A stretch of DNA of 11,880 bases from Blastocatellia bacterium (lineage in GTDB: Bacteria; Acidobacteriota; Blastocatellia; Chloracidobacteriales; JADJPF01). Location: NCBI GenBank assembly GCA_023265235.1, contig JAHFUF010000075.1, forward strand, positions 1 to 11,880, written 5' to 3'. The notes beneath the pieces are model-generated. The model was not told the origin of the DNA, ran no database searches, and was given only the letters and a program-made list of their open reading frames with translations. The translations under genes were made by a program, and so were the position numbers. Below, piece after piece: positions 7,601 to 11,880 of this stretch. Position 1 is the stretch's first letter. Each line of letters begins with the position of its first letter.

Positions 7601-7639
7601 GGTTTTCGTGTTGTTATGTCTGCGCGGACTCTTAAGTAA
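1604..7639 (+). CDS. Giant Roco GTPase with twin cyclase domains, LRR, phosphoesterase and FGE/CLec-fold module
   Basis: The product is 2011 residues and has no signal peptide or membrane segment, so it is probably cytosolic. Domains in order: coiled coil (about 5-48); cyclase-homology domain 1 (about 98-270) with Asn206 and Arg210; domain 2 (about 290-435) with Asp299 and Asp343; helical linker (about 475-550), perhaps a death-like adaptor; ten 23-residue LRRs (574-803); Roc GTPase with P-loop GEPDIGKTS (857-865), WDFGGQE (906-912) and NQID (964-967); COR (about 1014-1310). Then a metallophosphoesterase with DIH (1385-1387), GD (1421-1422), GNHD (1458-1461), HH (1587-1588) and GHIH (1615-1618), and a C-terminal formylglycine-enzyme fold (about 1745-2006) with GGSFMMG, RLPSEAEWEYACRAG and MHGNVWEW. 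The catalytic Cys pair of true FGE is absent, so that module is probably a C-type-lectin-like binder. Start ATG 1604 is favoured because the coil begins at once, though no Shine-Dalgarno is seen. Likely an NLR-like sensor and switch; the output is inferred. Confidence 0.9.
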   Translation: MTTPLQIWLEKKLYLEQQLASNANASQKFDLREQIKECDKEIARLQSQTTQNTQPIESNAGDSQTNNPLNPMQNNQANNTISEQEQPIIAFRQGAISTMTVAFILISGLKQVGGLESVELLAKLHSAIKSFINKQNYQGIQVLSSLLGAIVLLPDSLQLNTINLIISINNEMNSLGIPIRVGMSRGDIQELLDVDGKANFIGVAINHSARLATSNLTTHPGLLVHDSLASHLQSTLRASHWLSARNSNRLFIEVEGKRDEKFLCFYPSESIWPTLSTVTYPYDEEFQPISKNAAIIAYDLPNFSDGDLNQLSQRFRAITDVFLTLVTNTKLPLKYFYFSPGGDGGVLVFTDLDKKPVYDLAKNFAERLLIESQNKSSLISAECRIGLHYGTILLYENAQGYLRPTGEDIFIADDLMADKDIKKLGSFVFTEEFKSAVSGGDDRFFFQIFQSVPALSFLSRNISRYVFKPTTPKLSCSDYLASLSQTDLYYWIKLNLSPKQIEQVWFALFNDPIGKDIKNNHISHCIIELCNKVQENLLSSDLHKELSKQSQEPYQILPTDNKRVLDLIEQAGKENLTILDLSCQSLKNLPEQLFTLIEIERLYLAGNELTDLPEEIPSLSKLEYLDLYKNQLTSLTEKFGELNTLKYLDLSYNKLTTLPSEFGKLTNIYYLDISYNKLVTVPQEFGNLNNLDSLNISYNELNQIPNEFGNLNKLKSLDLSYNRLNELPSGFGQLTNLQSLYLSHNQLTQLPSQFGGLVNLESLYLSSNQLTHLPSQFGRLANLQFLYLSHNQLTQLPNEFGQLNNLKRLNIKENKQELERTIPPEILALENTPQKIISFLNQTVKNTLNEAKMLVVGEPDIGKTSLVKRLVHNSFDPKEPMTKGIEIEKGWSVNTTNGKQIKVNIWDFGGQEIMHATHQFFLTKRSLYLLVLHGRRDEQQNRLDYWLKTIRQFAGDAPIIVVVNQIDIEVLELERRKLKTKYNIKAFLETSCQTGEGIDSLKKKIVEEINLLPFIDTLLPQTWFLVKNQLEDAQKQKDYLDYKNYEEICQDQGLDQQSQETLIDFLHDLGVVLCFYKDLRVPSTHILNPKWVTDAVYKILNDDGLSASKGILKISDLDKILKLTEYTREHQKFIIAMMRKFELCLDLGDPNQGNLLIPDLLPKDPTELGDWQDSLKFQYHYDFLPSSIISRFIVRVSPHIHDKIYWRYGVVIEFRDKPNKALVKADLEARKIFVSINGVDSTKAELLYLVRVEFDNIHASIPGLQVNEKIPIPKYPSIVTDYKHLLVLKEKKVIHFIPEGYDQLVSVDELLGVIETKPTLPDNINVSDNISDNISDVVLQIRKNVFAQITDVVSPNIISEITTKFNQPKTVITATKPVHILHLSDIHLGTIEQGNIYYNQLQLDLTKNLKLATLNYLIISGDIANKSTKDEYEAAFNLINQIKGNFGLKDKQVIVTPGNHDLNWDLSEEAYSYVPKRKLPSILTDAYIPIETGALLRDEEEYKKRFDNFSEFYREVTGNAYPSNYEDQAILHTFTQDRLLVLALNSAWQIDHHYTKRASINQVALGKALNNVNSSNYQDWLKIAIWHHPISGQEMMNADFVEQLAVAEIELCLHGHIHQAIEGFHKYDDNRSLAIIGGGTFGAPAKAQVTGIPLQYNLLELDPSPSKATLTVKSRKKEKVDEAWSADARWGDKEEPKAFYTIKLKHSLQQQPKLVDIPTSPFEFDTVKVDAKGEIKERNKKRAKQFIEELGNGVQLEMVEIPGGSFMMGTSPDDIEKVVAEYKRYDRSEEQARRWVVWETPQHKVTIPAFYIGKYQITQAQWKEIIGNNPSNFKGNDNLPVKTISWDEVIEFCKKLSEKTSKTYRLPSEAEWEYACRAGSNTAFAFGETINPEIVNYDGNRPYGEAPKGEYRQKTIPVGSLGVANEFGLYDMHGNVWEWCQDHWHNDYADAPTDGSAWEISPSNNTSRVLRGGSYYFNAYYCRSAVRYWFAPDKRIDNFGFRVVMSARTLK
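3323..4012 (+). repeat. Ten 69-bp units encoding 23-residue leucine-rich repeats
   Basis: Residues 574-803 split into exactly ten 23-residue units without insertions, each fitting LxxLxLSxNxLxxLPxxFGxL. A degenerate capping unit follows at 804-826. DNA units 8-10 are most alike (LYLSHNQLTQLP recurs), suggesting recent duplication. The repeats form the presumed ligand- or autoinhibition-surface beside the Roc GTPase. Confidence 0.9.
5582..5611 (+). repeat. Short 12-bp tandem repeat in the COR-phosphoesterase linker
   Basis: TCAGATAATATT is followed directly by TCAGATAATATC and then TCAGAT, encoding SDNISDNISD at about residues 1327-1336. It lies in the linker between COR and the phosphoesterase and is likely a slippage-prone spacer. 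Confidence 0.6.
7505..7636 (+). other. Candidate DGR variable region at the end of the Roco gene
   Basis: I count 67 G+C in the 130 bases of 7501-7630, against about a third in sample lines of the rest of the gene. The segment codes for RGGS (1971-1974), a putatively variable block 1975-1981, CRSA (1982-1985), then V-R-Y-W-F-A, PD, K, R, I-D-N-F and GFRVV (2000-2004). This is the conserved and variable layout of DGR target proteins with a formylglycine-enzyme/CLec fold. By my reading 14 of 17 putative variable codons end in C or T, as expected if they derive from AAC/AAT codons of a template mutated at adenines. No template repeat, accessory protein or reverse transcriptase is in the window, so the DGR would act from elsewhere or be lost. 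Being the final exon-like part of an FGE domain alone does not prove DGR use. Confidence 0.55.
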
Positions 7640-7912
7640 ATTCTTGTACTCTTTTTCCCTATACACTTTAGCGAGCGAAGCGATGCGCATGAAAAATTTT
7701 TTTGGGTTTTGGGACTTTTTAAAATATGCAAGAATTACCAATTCTTACTGTCACTTTATCATTAACAACCTTTCTTTTAAGGGGTTAAATGCTCTTTGGA
7801 TAATACCTACAAGAAAAATAGTATACTATTCATCACATAACATAACATCACATAACTTAATGGCATCTCTAAGGCTTTATCCAGTACAGTAATTTTTTAA
7901 GTTACTCTTAAT
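7640..7912. other. Intergenic region between convergent Roco and Rpn genes
   Basis: Directly after the Roco stop comes a pyrimidine-rich stretch, then a GC-rich patch (7670-7690, containing palindrome ATGCGCAT) and AAAAATTTTTTT. At 7730-7746 is a perfect 7-bp hairpin AAGAATT-ACC-AATTCTT without a T tail. CATCACATAAC occurs twice (7831-7841 and 7846-7856). No gene is supported. Confidence 0.5.
7811..7830 (-). terminator. Possible weak terminator of the Rpn gene
   Basis: AATAGTATACTATT (7817-7830) is a perfect 14-bp palindrome. Read on the minus strand it is followed by TTTCTT, so an AATAG/CTATT stem plus a T-rich tail could end Rpn transcription about 80 nt after its stop. The stem is AT-rich and weak. 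Confidence 0.3.
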
Positions 7913-8878
7913 TCAACCTACTTTTTCCACCCAATTAGCCAAATCCTTCTCAGACGTGAAATCAAATAAGGCTTCTCCTAGTTCCTCTAGCTTTTCCAGC
8001 GATAACCCTTCTATTTTGGTTTCTATTGTTCGGTTAACAGCACCAAACCGCTTCTTTACTAACCTTAAAATTAAGGCTAGCTCCCCGTCTTTTTTTCCTT
8101 GTTGTAAGCCTTCTTTTTTTCCTTGTTGTAAACCTTGTTGTAAACCTTGTTGGATACCATCTTCCATCCAAGAAGTAACAATTTGCATAACTTGCTCCTT
8201 TTCTGTAGGAATAATCTGGTCTATTTCTTGGCGAAATATCTCTAATTCTTGTGCATTTAGCTTTAAATATGTATCTACAAACCCAGAAATTAATTGCATT
8301 TTAGCACGATCAAGCTTTAGTGTGGCCAATAAACGCAAACATTCCAACTTAACCTTGGCTCGTTCTGTTGATTTTATCTCCATTTTTGCCATTAACGCAC
8401 TTGCTATCGCATTAGGCTTGTTTACAAAATCTCGCCAATTTAATTGATTTAACTGTATTACGCGATAGTTAAATGATAGTACTGTAAAATCAGGAAATGC
8501 TACTTGATAGGAATTACTTTCTGGTCTTTTTGGCTCATCATAAGAAAATATTGCTATTGGATAGATTGGTAATTCATGTAAGTCTAGTAGCATAGAAAAA
8601 TAACGAAACATTCGACGATTAAATGTTCCTCTTGCCTCTGATTGATTTTCTAAATGTATAAGGAAAAATGCTTCTTTTCCCAAAAACTTAGCTTTAGCTA
8701 CTAAGTCTAATTCTCTACGTTCTCCTGATGTTATATCGCTAAATATCTCTTTATCCAAAAAGACAATTGAATCTTTGTCTAAATAGTTTAGCACTTCAGG
8801 GAAAAATAATTCTAAAAACTCTAGAAAGAATACCTGTAATAACTGCTTAAATAGCTTATCATGATCAGTACGTTTCAT
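7913..8878 (-). CDS. Rpn/PDDEXK-family nuclease-like protein with C-terminal DUF4351
   Basis: The 321-residue product starts MKRTDHDKLFKQLL, a typical opening of Rpn-family proteins (also called putative transposase or YhgA-like). The PD-(D/E)XK-type core shows ELDLV with Asp58, then FFLIHLENQSE with Glu77 and Gln79, the D...ExQ arrangement of this family. A low-complexity linker (243-263, repeated LQQG and GKKEG) joins it to a C-terminal DUF4351-like domain (LRLVKKRFG ... LEELGEALFDF). RpnA-type proteins of E. coli are DNA nucleases that promote RecA-independent recombination; in other phyla their role is poorly known. ATG 8878 is preceded by AAGGATG (about 8 bases upstream). The gene lies 106 bp after the winged-helix gene on the same strand and may be partly co-transcribed. 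It is not evidence of an insertion sequence: no terminal inverted repeats flank it. Confidence 0.85.
   Translation of the reverse strand: MKRTDHDKLFKQLLQVFFLEFLELFFPEVLNYLDKDSIVFLDKEIFSDITSGERRELDLVAKAKFLGKEAFFLIHLENQSEARGTFNRRMFRYFSMLLDLHELPIYPIAIFSYDEPKRPESNSYQVAFPDFTVLSFNYRVIQLNQLNWRDFVNKPNAIASALMAKMEIKSTERAKVKLECLRLLATLKLDRAKMQLISGFVDTYLKLNAQELEIFRQEIDQIIPTEKEQVMQIVTSWMEDGIQQGLQQGLQQGKKEGLQQGKKDGELALILRLVKKRFGAVNRTIETKIEGLSLEKLEELGEALFDFTSEKDLANWVEKVG
8090..8152 (-). repeat. 12-bp tandem repeats in the Rpn linker
   Basis: On the plus strand CCTTGTTGTAAA-like 12-bp units recur through this stretch, encoding LQQG and GKKEG repeats at residues 243-263. Unit number in such linkers is likely to change by replication slippage; the reading frame is kept because units are multiples of three. 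Confidence 0.7.
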
Positions 8879-8909
8879 TACTTCATCCTTATCGCTTTAT
8901 CCTGAAAAA

Positions 8910-8933
8910 TGGGTTTAAGCTTGGGTTTAAACT
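8910..8933. repeat. Tandem 12-bp repeat upstream of the Rpn gene
   Basis: TGGGTTTAAGCT (8910-8921) is followed directly by TGGGTTTAAACT (8922-8933), 11 of 12 identical. It is in the 106-bp gap upstream of the Rpn start, where a regulator of that gene might bind. I see no convincing promoter in the gap. Confidence 0.4.
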
Positions 8934-8984
8934 TAAATTTGAGATTTTCTTTAACATAATTTAAACATTATTTGAGAAAATAGA

Positions 8985-10433
8985 TTAGCTTTTACCTTTA
9001 GCCATAATGTCATTAAACACATCAAGGTCAAAAGGTACATCTTCTCTGATACAAGCTTCTTTAACATCATAAGAAAAATCAGAGATAGAGCGACTAGAAC
9101 CAATATAACTATGGCTTATCCTATCAATGATTTTTTCTAATGCCTTTTTACGTTGAGTGCGGTTTTGTTGAGGTGGTTTGATACTAGCCAATATTTCTTT
9201 AACAAAGTAGGCTAGAGAATTAGGGCGGTTAATTGCTCTTTGGTTTGCTAATCTAATTGCTACTTCTATTTTATCAACAGGAATACCTTTAATTTTTGTG
9301 TAGTTCTCGCTATCTGCTTTTGTCCAAGAATTTCCTGTGATTTTCTGATAAATCATCATCGTTTCACTTAGATGATGATTTGTATTATTAAGATCATCAT
9401 CATGATTTATGGAGCCGTTTACCAACTTAGTTGAATAAGGACTAGGTTGGCTATCAACTAAGTTGGTAAACGGCTTAGCTGATAAACGACTATCTTTGTT
9501 TTTATCTTTACCTTCAACAAGCGAACTAGGAAAAGGTAAAGTTAGTAAATAACAGTTCCCTCCAATAGGATTATGTTTATTATTCCCAATAGCTTTAATC
9601 AAATTTTTCATTTGTAAAGATTTCAAAGCGTCTTTTACCGCAGACAAGCCTAAATGACATTTTTCAGATAGTTTAGAGTAACTAACAGTGTCGGTAATAG
9701 TACGATTAAAACCATAAGATAGCCTAAATAATCGCCTAAGTATAACTTGTTCAGAAGGGGTAAGCGTAGGCATTATTTCATCATCCAAAATATTAGGCGT
9801 TTTATAACCCGGTAGTTGGTTGTTAAACAACTTAGTTGATAATTGACTATCCTGCAAATTGTTTTGAGCTAGAGAAGAAATGTTAGCCTGTGTATCTTCT
9901 AACTTAGTTGATAAACGACTTGGTTGTTTATCAACTTGGTTGGAGTGACTAAGTTGTTTATCAACTAAGTTGCTTACTGACCTAGTAATAAAAATCTTAT
10001 TAGTATGTTCACTAGTATTTTGATTGATCTTAATAGTATGATCAGGTTGATCGTTAGTATTGAGATCAATTTGATCACTATTATCATCAGCATTGAGATC
10101 AATTTGATCGTCCTGAATAAGATCAGTAGTATAGATAATATTATTGACACTAAGAGAAAGCTCACCTTTTTCTTGCAAATTATTATTAACACTAGAAGTA
10201 ACATTATTTGATAAAGAAGAGTTTTGAGGTTGAGAATAAGCAATAGACTCATTAGCTGGAGGGTTAGGAATTTTATCCATTAACTCTGAAGAATTGATTT
10301 GAGCCTGAAGCATAAGGGCTTCTTCCAGTGCTGTGCCAGCAAAATCTATATTTAGTTTACGTACAGTTGATAATCGCTTACCAGCTTTATAAGCAGAAAC
10401 CTTACGAATTGGTGGTGATTGATCGTTCGACAC
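8985..10433 (-). CDS. Winged-helix plasmid replication or partition protein with internal DNA repeats
   Basis: The 482-residue product overlaps the 3' end of parA by 32 nt. It starts with GTG at 10433-10431, supported by a perfect AGGAGG (10448-10443) nine bases upstream. The N-terminus (1-50) is basic. Residues 60-215 are Asn/Ser/Asp-rich and probably disordered. Residues about 222-300 form a winged helix (LTPSEQVILRRLFRLSYGF, then LSEKCHLGLSAVKDALKSLQ), like initiators of the RepO/lambda-O and plasmid Rep kind. Residues about 358-420 (ITGNSWTKADSENY ... RPNSLAYFVKEI) form a second conserved helical domain. Linkers on both sides of the winged helix carry repeats such as NLVDKQPS and RLSTKL, which correspond to palindromic DNA repeats. 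The place after parA would also suit a ParB-like centromere-binding protein. Initiator is my first choice, with moderate confidence; DNA binding is fairly sure. Confidence 0.7.
   Translation of the reverse strand: MSNDQSPPIRKVSAYKAGKRLSTVRKLNIDFAGTALEEALMLQAQINSSELMDKIPNPPANESIAYSQPQNSSLSNNVTSSVNNNLQEKGELSLSVNNIIYTTDLIQDDQIDLNADDNSDQIDLNTNDQPDHTIKINQNTSEHTNKIFITRSVSNLVDKQLSHSNQVDKQPSRLSTKLEDTQANISSLAQNNLQDSQLSTKLFNNQLPGYKTPNILDDEIMPTLTPSEQVILRRLFRLSYGFNRTITDTVSYSKLSEKCHLGLSAVKDALKSLQMKNLIKAIGNNKHNPIGGNCYLLTLPFPSSLVEGKDKNKDSRLSAKPFTNLVDSQPSPYSTKLVNGSINHDDDLNNTNHHLSETMMIYQKITGNSWTKADSENYTKIKGIPVDKIEVAIRLANQRAINRPNSLAYFVKEILASIKPPQQNRTQRKKALEKIIDRISHSYIGSSRSISDFSYDVKEACIREDVPFDLDVFNDIMAKGKS
9413..9475. 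repeat. Perfect 22-bp inverted repeat inside the winged-helix gene
   Basis: Bases 9413-9434 are the exact reverse complement of 9454-9475, with a 19-nt loop. Each arm contains the 11-bp palindrome CAACTTAGTTG. A related direct copy with GGCTTAGCTGATAAACGACT follows at 9472-9491. The arms encode AKPFTNLVD and YSTKLVNGS at residues 319-340 of the winged-helix protein. Confidence 0.9.
9821..9972. repeat. Iteron-like cluster with DnaA-box-like TTATCAACT in the winged-helix gene
   Basis: Palindromes CAACTTAGTTG or close variants occur at 9828-9838, 9901-9910 (first base altered), 9932-9942, 9946-9956 and 9962-9972. GTTTATCAACT precedes two of them at 9926-9936 and 9956-9966. TTATCAACT, a 7/9 match to the DnaA box TTATCCACA, appears exactly four times: 9835-9843 and 9906-9914 in one direction, 9928-9936 and 9958-9966 in the other. 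This looks like a replication-origin or centromere array. The overlapping protein repeats could also be the primary cause. Confidence 0.6.
10026..10124. repeat. GATC-dense palindrome cluster in the winged-helix gene
   Basis: Eight GATC sites lie within 99 bp. Six form three 13-bp inverted pairs: GATCAGGTTGATC (10040-10052) and GATCAATTTGATC twice (10064-10076 and 10097-10109). The last two lie in an exact 18-bp direct repeat with a 33-bp period (10059-10076 and 10092-10109). They encode the repeated DQIDLN of the disordered N-terminal part. Confidence 0.75.
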
Positions 10434-11388
10434 GTTCTCTTACCTCCTGCCAAAGACTTTGATAAGCCAACGCTCCTTTGGAATCTGGAGCAGTAAGATT
10501 AATAGGTGCTTTTTGTGCAGGACTCTCCATTACTCGAACATTATCAGGGATCACAGTTTGTAAAACATAATCAGGATAAGCTGCTTTAAGAGTTTCTAAA
10601 GCTTCCTTGCAAACACGGCGGCGCGAGTCAAAACGAGAAAGAAAAAAGCCTAATAATGCAGGAAATGGGCTACGGGTAAGTATTCTAGCTCGTTGTAACT
10701 GACGACTTAATTGTGCTGTACCATCCACCGATAAAACATCTGCTTGGACTGGGCAAAGAACAAAATGGCTTCCTACTTGAGCCATAGATACTAAAGTACC
10801 AAAGGAAGGATCTGTATCAATGAAAATATAATCGTAAGGAGAATCTTCCCAAGAATCAAAAAATTCTCGTAAAGCAGGAACTACTTCTAGAGGATTAGAA
10901 CGATCTATTTGATCATTTTTTGAACCACTTGCAATAAAATCTATTTTGAACTTTTCAAAAACTATTGGCTTGATAAGCTCTTCAAAGCTTACATTACCTT
11001 TTAGCCATCCCAATAATAACTCGTTTTCTTTTATTTCCTTCTCTGATTCATAAAGAGAGATAGTAGCAGAAGCTTGAGGGGCAGCATCAATAAGCAAAAC
11101 CTGCAAACCTTCTTTAGCCGCTTCTGCTGCTAAAGAAATAGCAGACGTTGTTTTAGATACTCCACCTTTATTATTACTTAAAGTAATTACTTTATGGCGA
11201 GTGCTTATAGTCATAGCAGGCCGTTTTAAGCCTATTATAAGATCTCTATCATAAAGTTTTACTCTAGCATCTGTAGGATCTGGAATAGTGGTAATACTAT
11301 TAGTTCGTACTAAACGCCTAAAAGTATCTGGGGAAATGGATAATAGTTCACAAGCTTCACTAGCAGAAATCAGGTTGTTATTAGACAT
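10402..11388 (-). CDS. parA: ParA-family partition ATPase with N-terminal MerR-like HTH
   Basis: The 328-residue product has an N-terminal helix-turn-helix (about 5-55; SASEACELLSISPDTFRRLV, excisionase/MerR-like) followed by a ParA/MinD ATPase. The deviant Walker A box reads NNKGGVSKTTS (72-82), with signature Lys74 and catalytic-loop Lys79; Gly before the final Lys is replaced by Ser78. Walker A' is LLIDAAPQAS with Asp101 and Walker B is YIFIDTDPS with Asp191. ParA proteins bind DNA non-specifically in the ATP form and move plasmids or chromosome origins; those with an HTH also repress their own operon. ATG 11388 has AGGAG seven bases upstream (11399-11395). Its 3' end overlaps the winged-helix gene by 32 nt, implying translational coupling. 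The family call is sure; plasmid rather than chromosomal location is inferred. Confidence 0.93.
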   Translation of the reverse strand: MSNNNLISASEACELLSISPDTFRRLVRTNSITTIPDPTDARVKLYDRDLIIGLKRPAMTISTRHKVITLSNNKGGVSKTTSAISLAAEAAKEGLQVLLIDAAPQASATISLYESEKEIKENELLLGWLKGNVSFEELIKPIVFEKFKIDFIASGSKNDQIDRSNPLEVVPALREFFDSWEDSPYDYIFIDTDPSFGTLVSMAQVGSHFVLCPVQADVLSVDGTAQLSRQLQRARILTRSPFPALLGFFLSRFDSRRRVCKEALETLKAAYPDYVLQTVIPDNVRVMESPAQKAPINLTAPDSKGALAYQSLWQEVRERVERSITTNS

Positions 11389-11416
11389 GGTAAACTCCTG
11401 GTAGATAGTGCGAGCT

Positions 11417-11445
11417 ATTATAAACTATTTACAATATAAATCGCT
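11417..11445 (-). promoter_or_regulatory. Likely promoter of the parA operon
   Basis: A perfect -10 TATAAT lies at 11422-11417 on the minus strand, about 30 bp before the parA ATG, giving a leader of about 20 nt that carries the AGGAG ribosome site. The -35 is poor (AGCGAT at 11445-11440, 17-bp spacer). A weak -35 would fit a promoter regulated by ParA through its HTH, which is inference. Confidence 0.5.
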
Positions 11446-11533
11446 ATATCTTGCACTGATTAATAACGAAATCATTTGAAGTAACCAGATAGAAACAACA
11501 AAAATCATTTTAGGGCTAATAATATGGCTAGAA

Positions 11534-11569
11534 AGAAAAAATAGCTGGCAAGCAATAAAGCTTGCCAGC
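11534..11569 (-). terminator. Rho-independent terminator upstream of parA
   Basis: GCTGGCAAGC (11544-11553) and GCTTGCCAGC (11560-11569) form a perfect 10-bp GC-rich stem with a 6-nt loop. Read on the minus strand it is followed at once by TATTTTTTCTTTC. It therefore ends transcription coming from the gene at the right edge and insulates the parA promoter. Confidence 0.85.
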
Positions 11570-11782
11570 CAAAGGCTATCTATTGAGTTTTTCAGAAAAA
11601 GTTTCTTAGAATAAAAACTTTTCCTTTTGTATTGACTAACATGTAAAAATACTGGTTTTAGCCGTCTGTTAAAGGCGGCCAAACTTATTATTATCAAACT
11701 CAGTGAAAGAGAATTTGGTAGGATGGTAGGGTAGTAGGATAAGAAATTAGGGTTAACCAGGTAATACAATGAAGTTTAATCG

Positions 11783-11880
11783 CTAGCTAGCAAAATCAAG
11801 TAAATCAATAAGGTCTTTGCATTGCTCAATATTAAAACTAGCAATATGAGCTTGTTCTTCTGATAAACCCATCAGATATT
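11783..11880 (-). CDS. C-terminal end of an unrecognised protein (5' part beyond window)
   Basis: The last 31 codons of a minus-strand gene enter from the right edge and end in TAG (11785-11783). They read YLMGLSEEQAHIASFN followed by IEQCKDLIDLLDFAS, an acidic helical tail. The codon use is normal for the window, and the strong terminator at 11534-11569, about 215 bp further on, fits its end. I recognise no family; being upstream of parA suggests another plasmid-maintenance or cargo gene. Confidence 0.6.
   Translation of the reverse strand, partial: YLMGLSEEQAHIASFNIEQCKDLIDLLDFAS

Larger units (their letters stand above)
11389..11782. other. Intergenic region between the right-edge gene and parA
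   Basis: Besides the terminator and the parA promoter it holds a second hairpin (GCCGTC at 11661-11666, GGCGGC at 11674-11679, one G-T pair) and a G-run stretch GGTAGGATGGTAGGGTAGTA (11717-11736). I see no supported gene; the open frame at 11425-11769 starts with TTG and runs through the terminator. Confidence 0.5.

Noticed and set aside
7101..7741. Two minus-strand ORFs opposite the Roco 3' end
   Set aside because: They are antisense shadows with His/Tyr/Leu-rich, low-information translations and no ribosome site.
7383..7892. Plus-strand 169-codon ORF across the Roco 3' end
   Set aside because: It is a shifted frame of the formylglycine-fold segment plus intergenic DNA and shows no domain; its length comes from the GC-rich patch.
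7913..8878. Rpn gene as an insertion sequence
   Set aside because: Despite the putative-transposase label of this family there are no terminal inverted repeats or target duplications around it.
9974..10252. ORFs on both strands within the GATC-rich part of the winged-helix gene
   Set aside because: Their Ile/Leu-only translations are the alternative frames of Asn/Asp/Gln-rich repeats.
11425..11769. Minus-strand 114-codon ORF upstream of parA
   Set aside because: It starts with TTG, lacks a ribosome site, and runs through a rho-independent terminator.
1..11880. DGR reverse transcriptase, Avd-like protein or template repeat in the window
   Set aside because: I found no reverse-transcriptase motif or second copy of the GC-rich variable-region sequence on either strand.

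Overview
This is an AT-rich bacterial window (about one third G+C by hand count of sample lines) that looks like part of a plasmid or plasmid-derived accessory region. The evidence is a ParA-type partition ATPase overlapping a winged-helix replication or partition protein, a toxin-antitoxin pair, an Rpn/DUF4351 nuclease-like gene and one giant cargo gene. The host cannot be fixed from the sequence. The N-terminal coil and C-terminal formylglycine-fold module of the giant protein and the DUF4351 tail of the Rpn protein recall filamentous Cyanobacteria and Acidobacteriota (Blastocatellia); this is an impression, not a search result.

Left part (1-1603): a minus-strand, toxin-first toxin-antitoxin operon. 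The zinc-finger/HTH antitoxin runs off the left edge. The operon has a consensus-like promoter bracketed by two copies of a 29-bp operator repeat with ATCATATGAT palindromes. Upstream lie a 28-residue ORF with a strong Shine-Dalgarno and other short ORFs that look like decayed gene remains.

Centre (1604-7639): a single 2011-residue plus-strand protein. In order it has an N-terminal coiled coil, two cyclase-homology domains, a helical linker, ten exact 23-residue leucine-rich repeats, a Roc GTPase with COR, a metallophosphoesterase and a C-terminal formylglycine-enzyme/C-type-lectin-fold module. The two cyclase domains share out the catalytic residues in a C2-like/C1-like way. The last ~120 bp are far richer in G+C than the rest and have the layout of a diversity-generating retroelement (DGR) variable region. 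No reverse transcriptase or template repeat is visible here. My main hypothesis is a DGR-diversified sensor fused to a GTPase switch and a possible cyclic-nucleotide maker and breaker.

Right part (7913-11880), all on the minus strand: parA (promoter and strong RBS), a winged-helix Rep/ParB-like gene overlapping it by 32 nt, then the Rpn gene. The winged-helix gene carries clusters of DNA repeats inside its own coding sequence: a perfect 22-bp inverted repeat, several 11-bp palindromes with DnaA-box-like TTATCAACT, and eight GATC sites in 99 bp. This resembles phage lambda, whose origin lies inside gene O. A rho-independent terminator upstream of parA ends a further gene whose C-terminus enters from the right edge.
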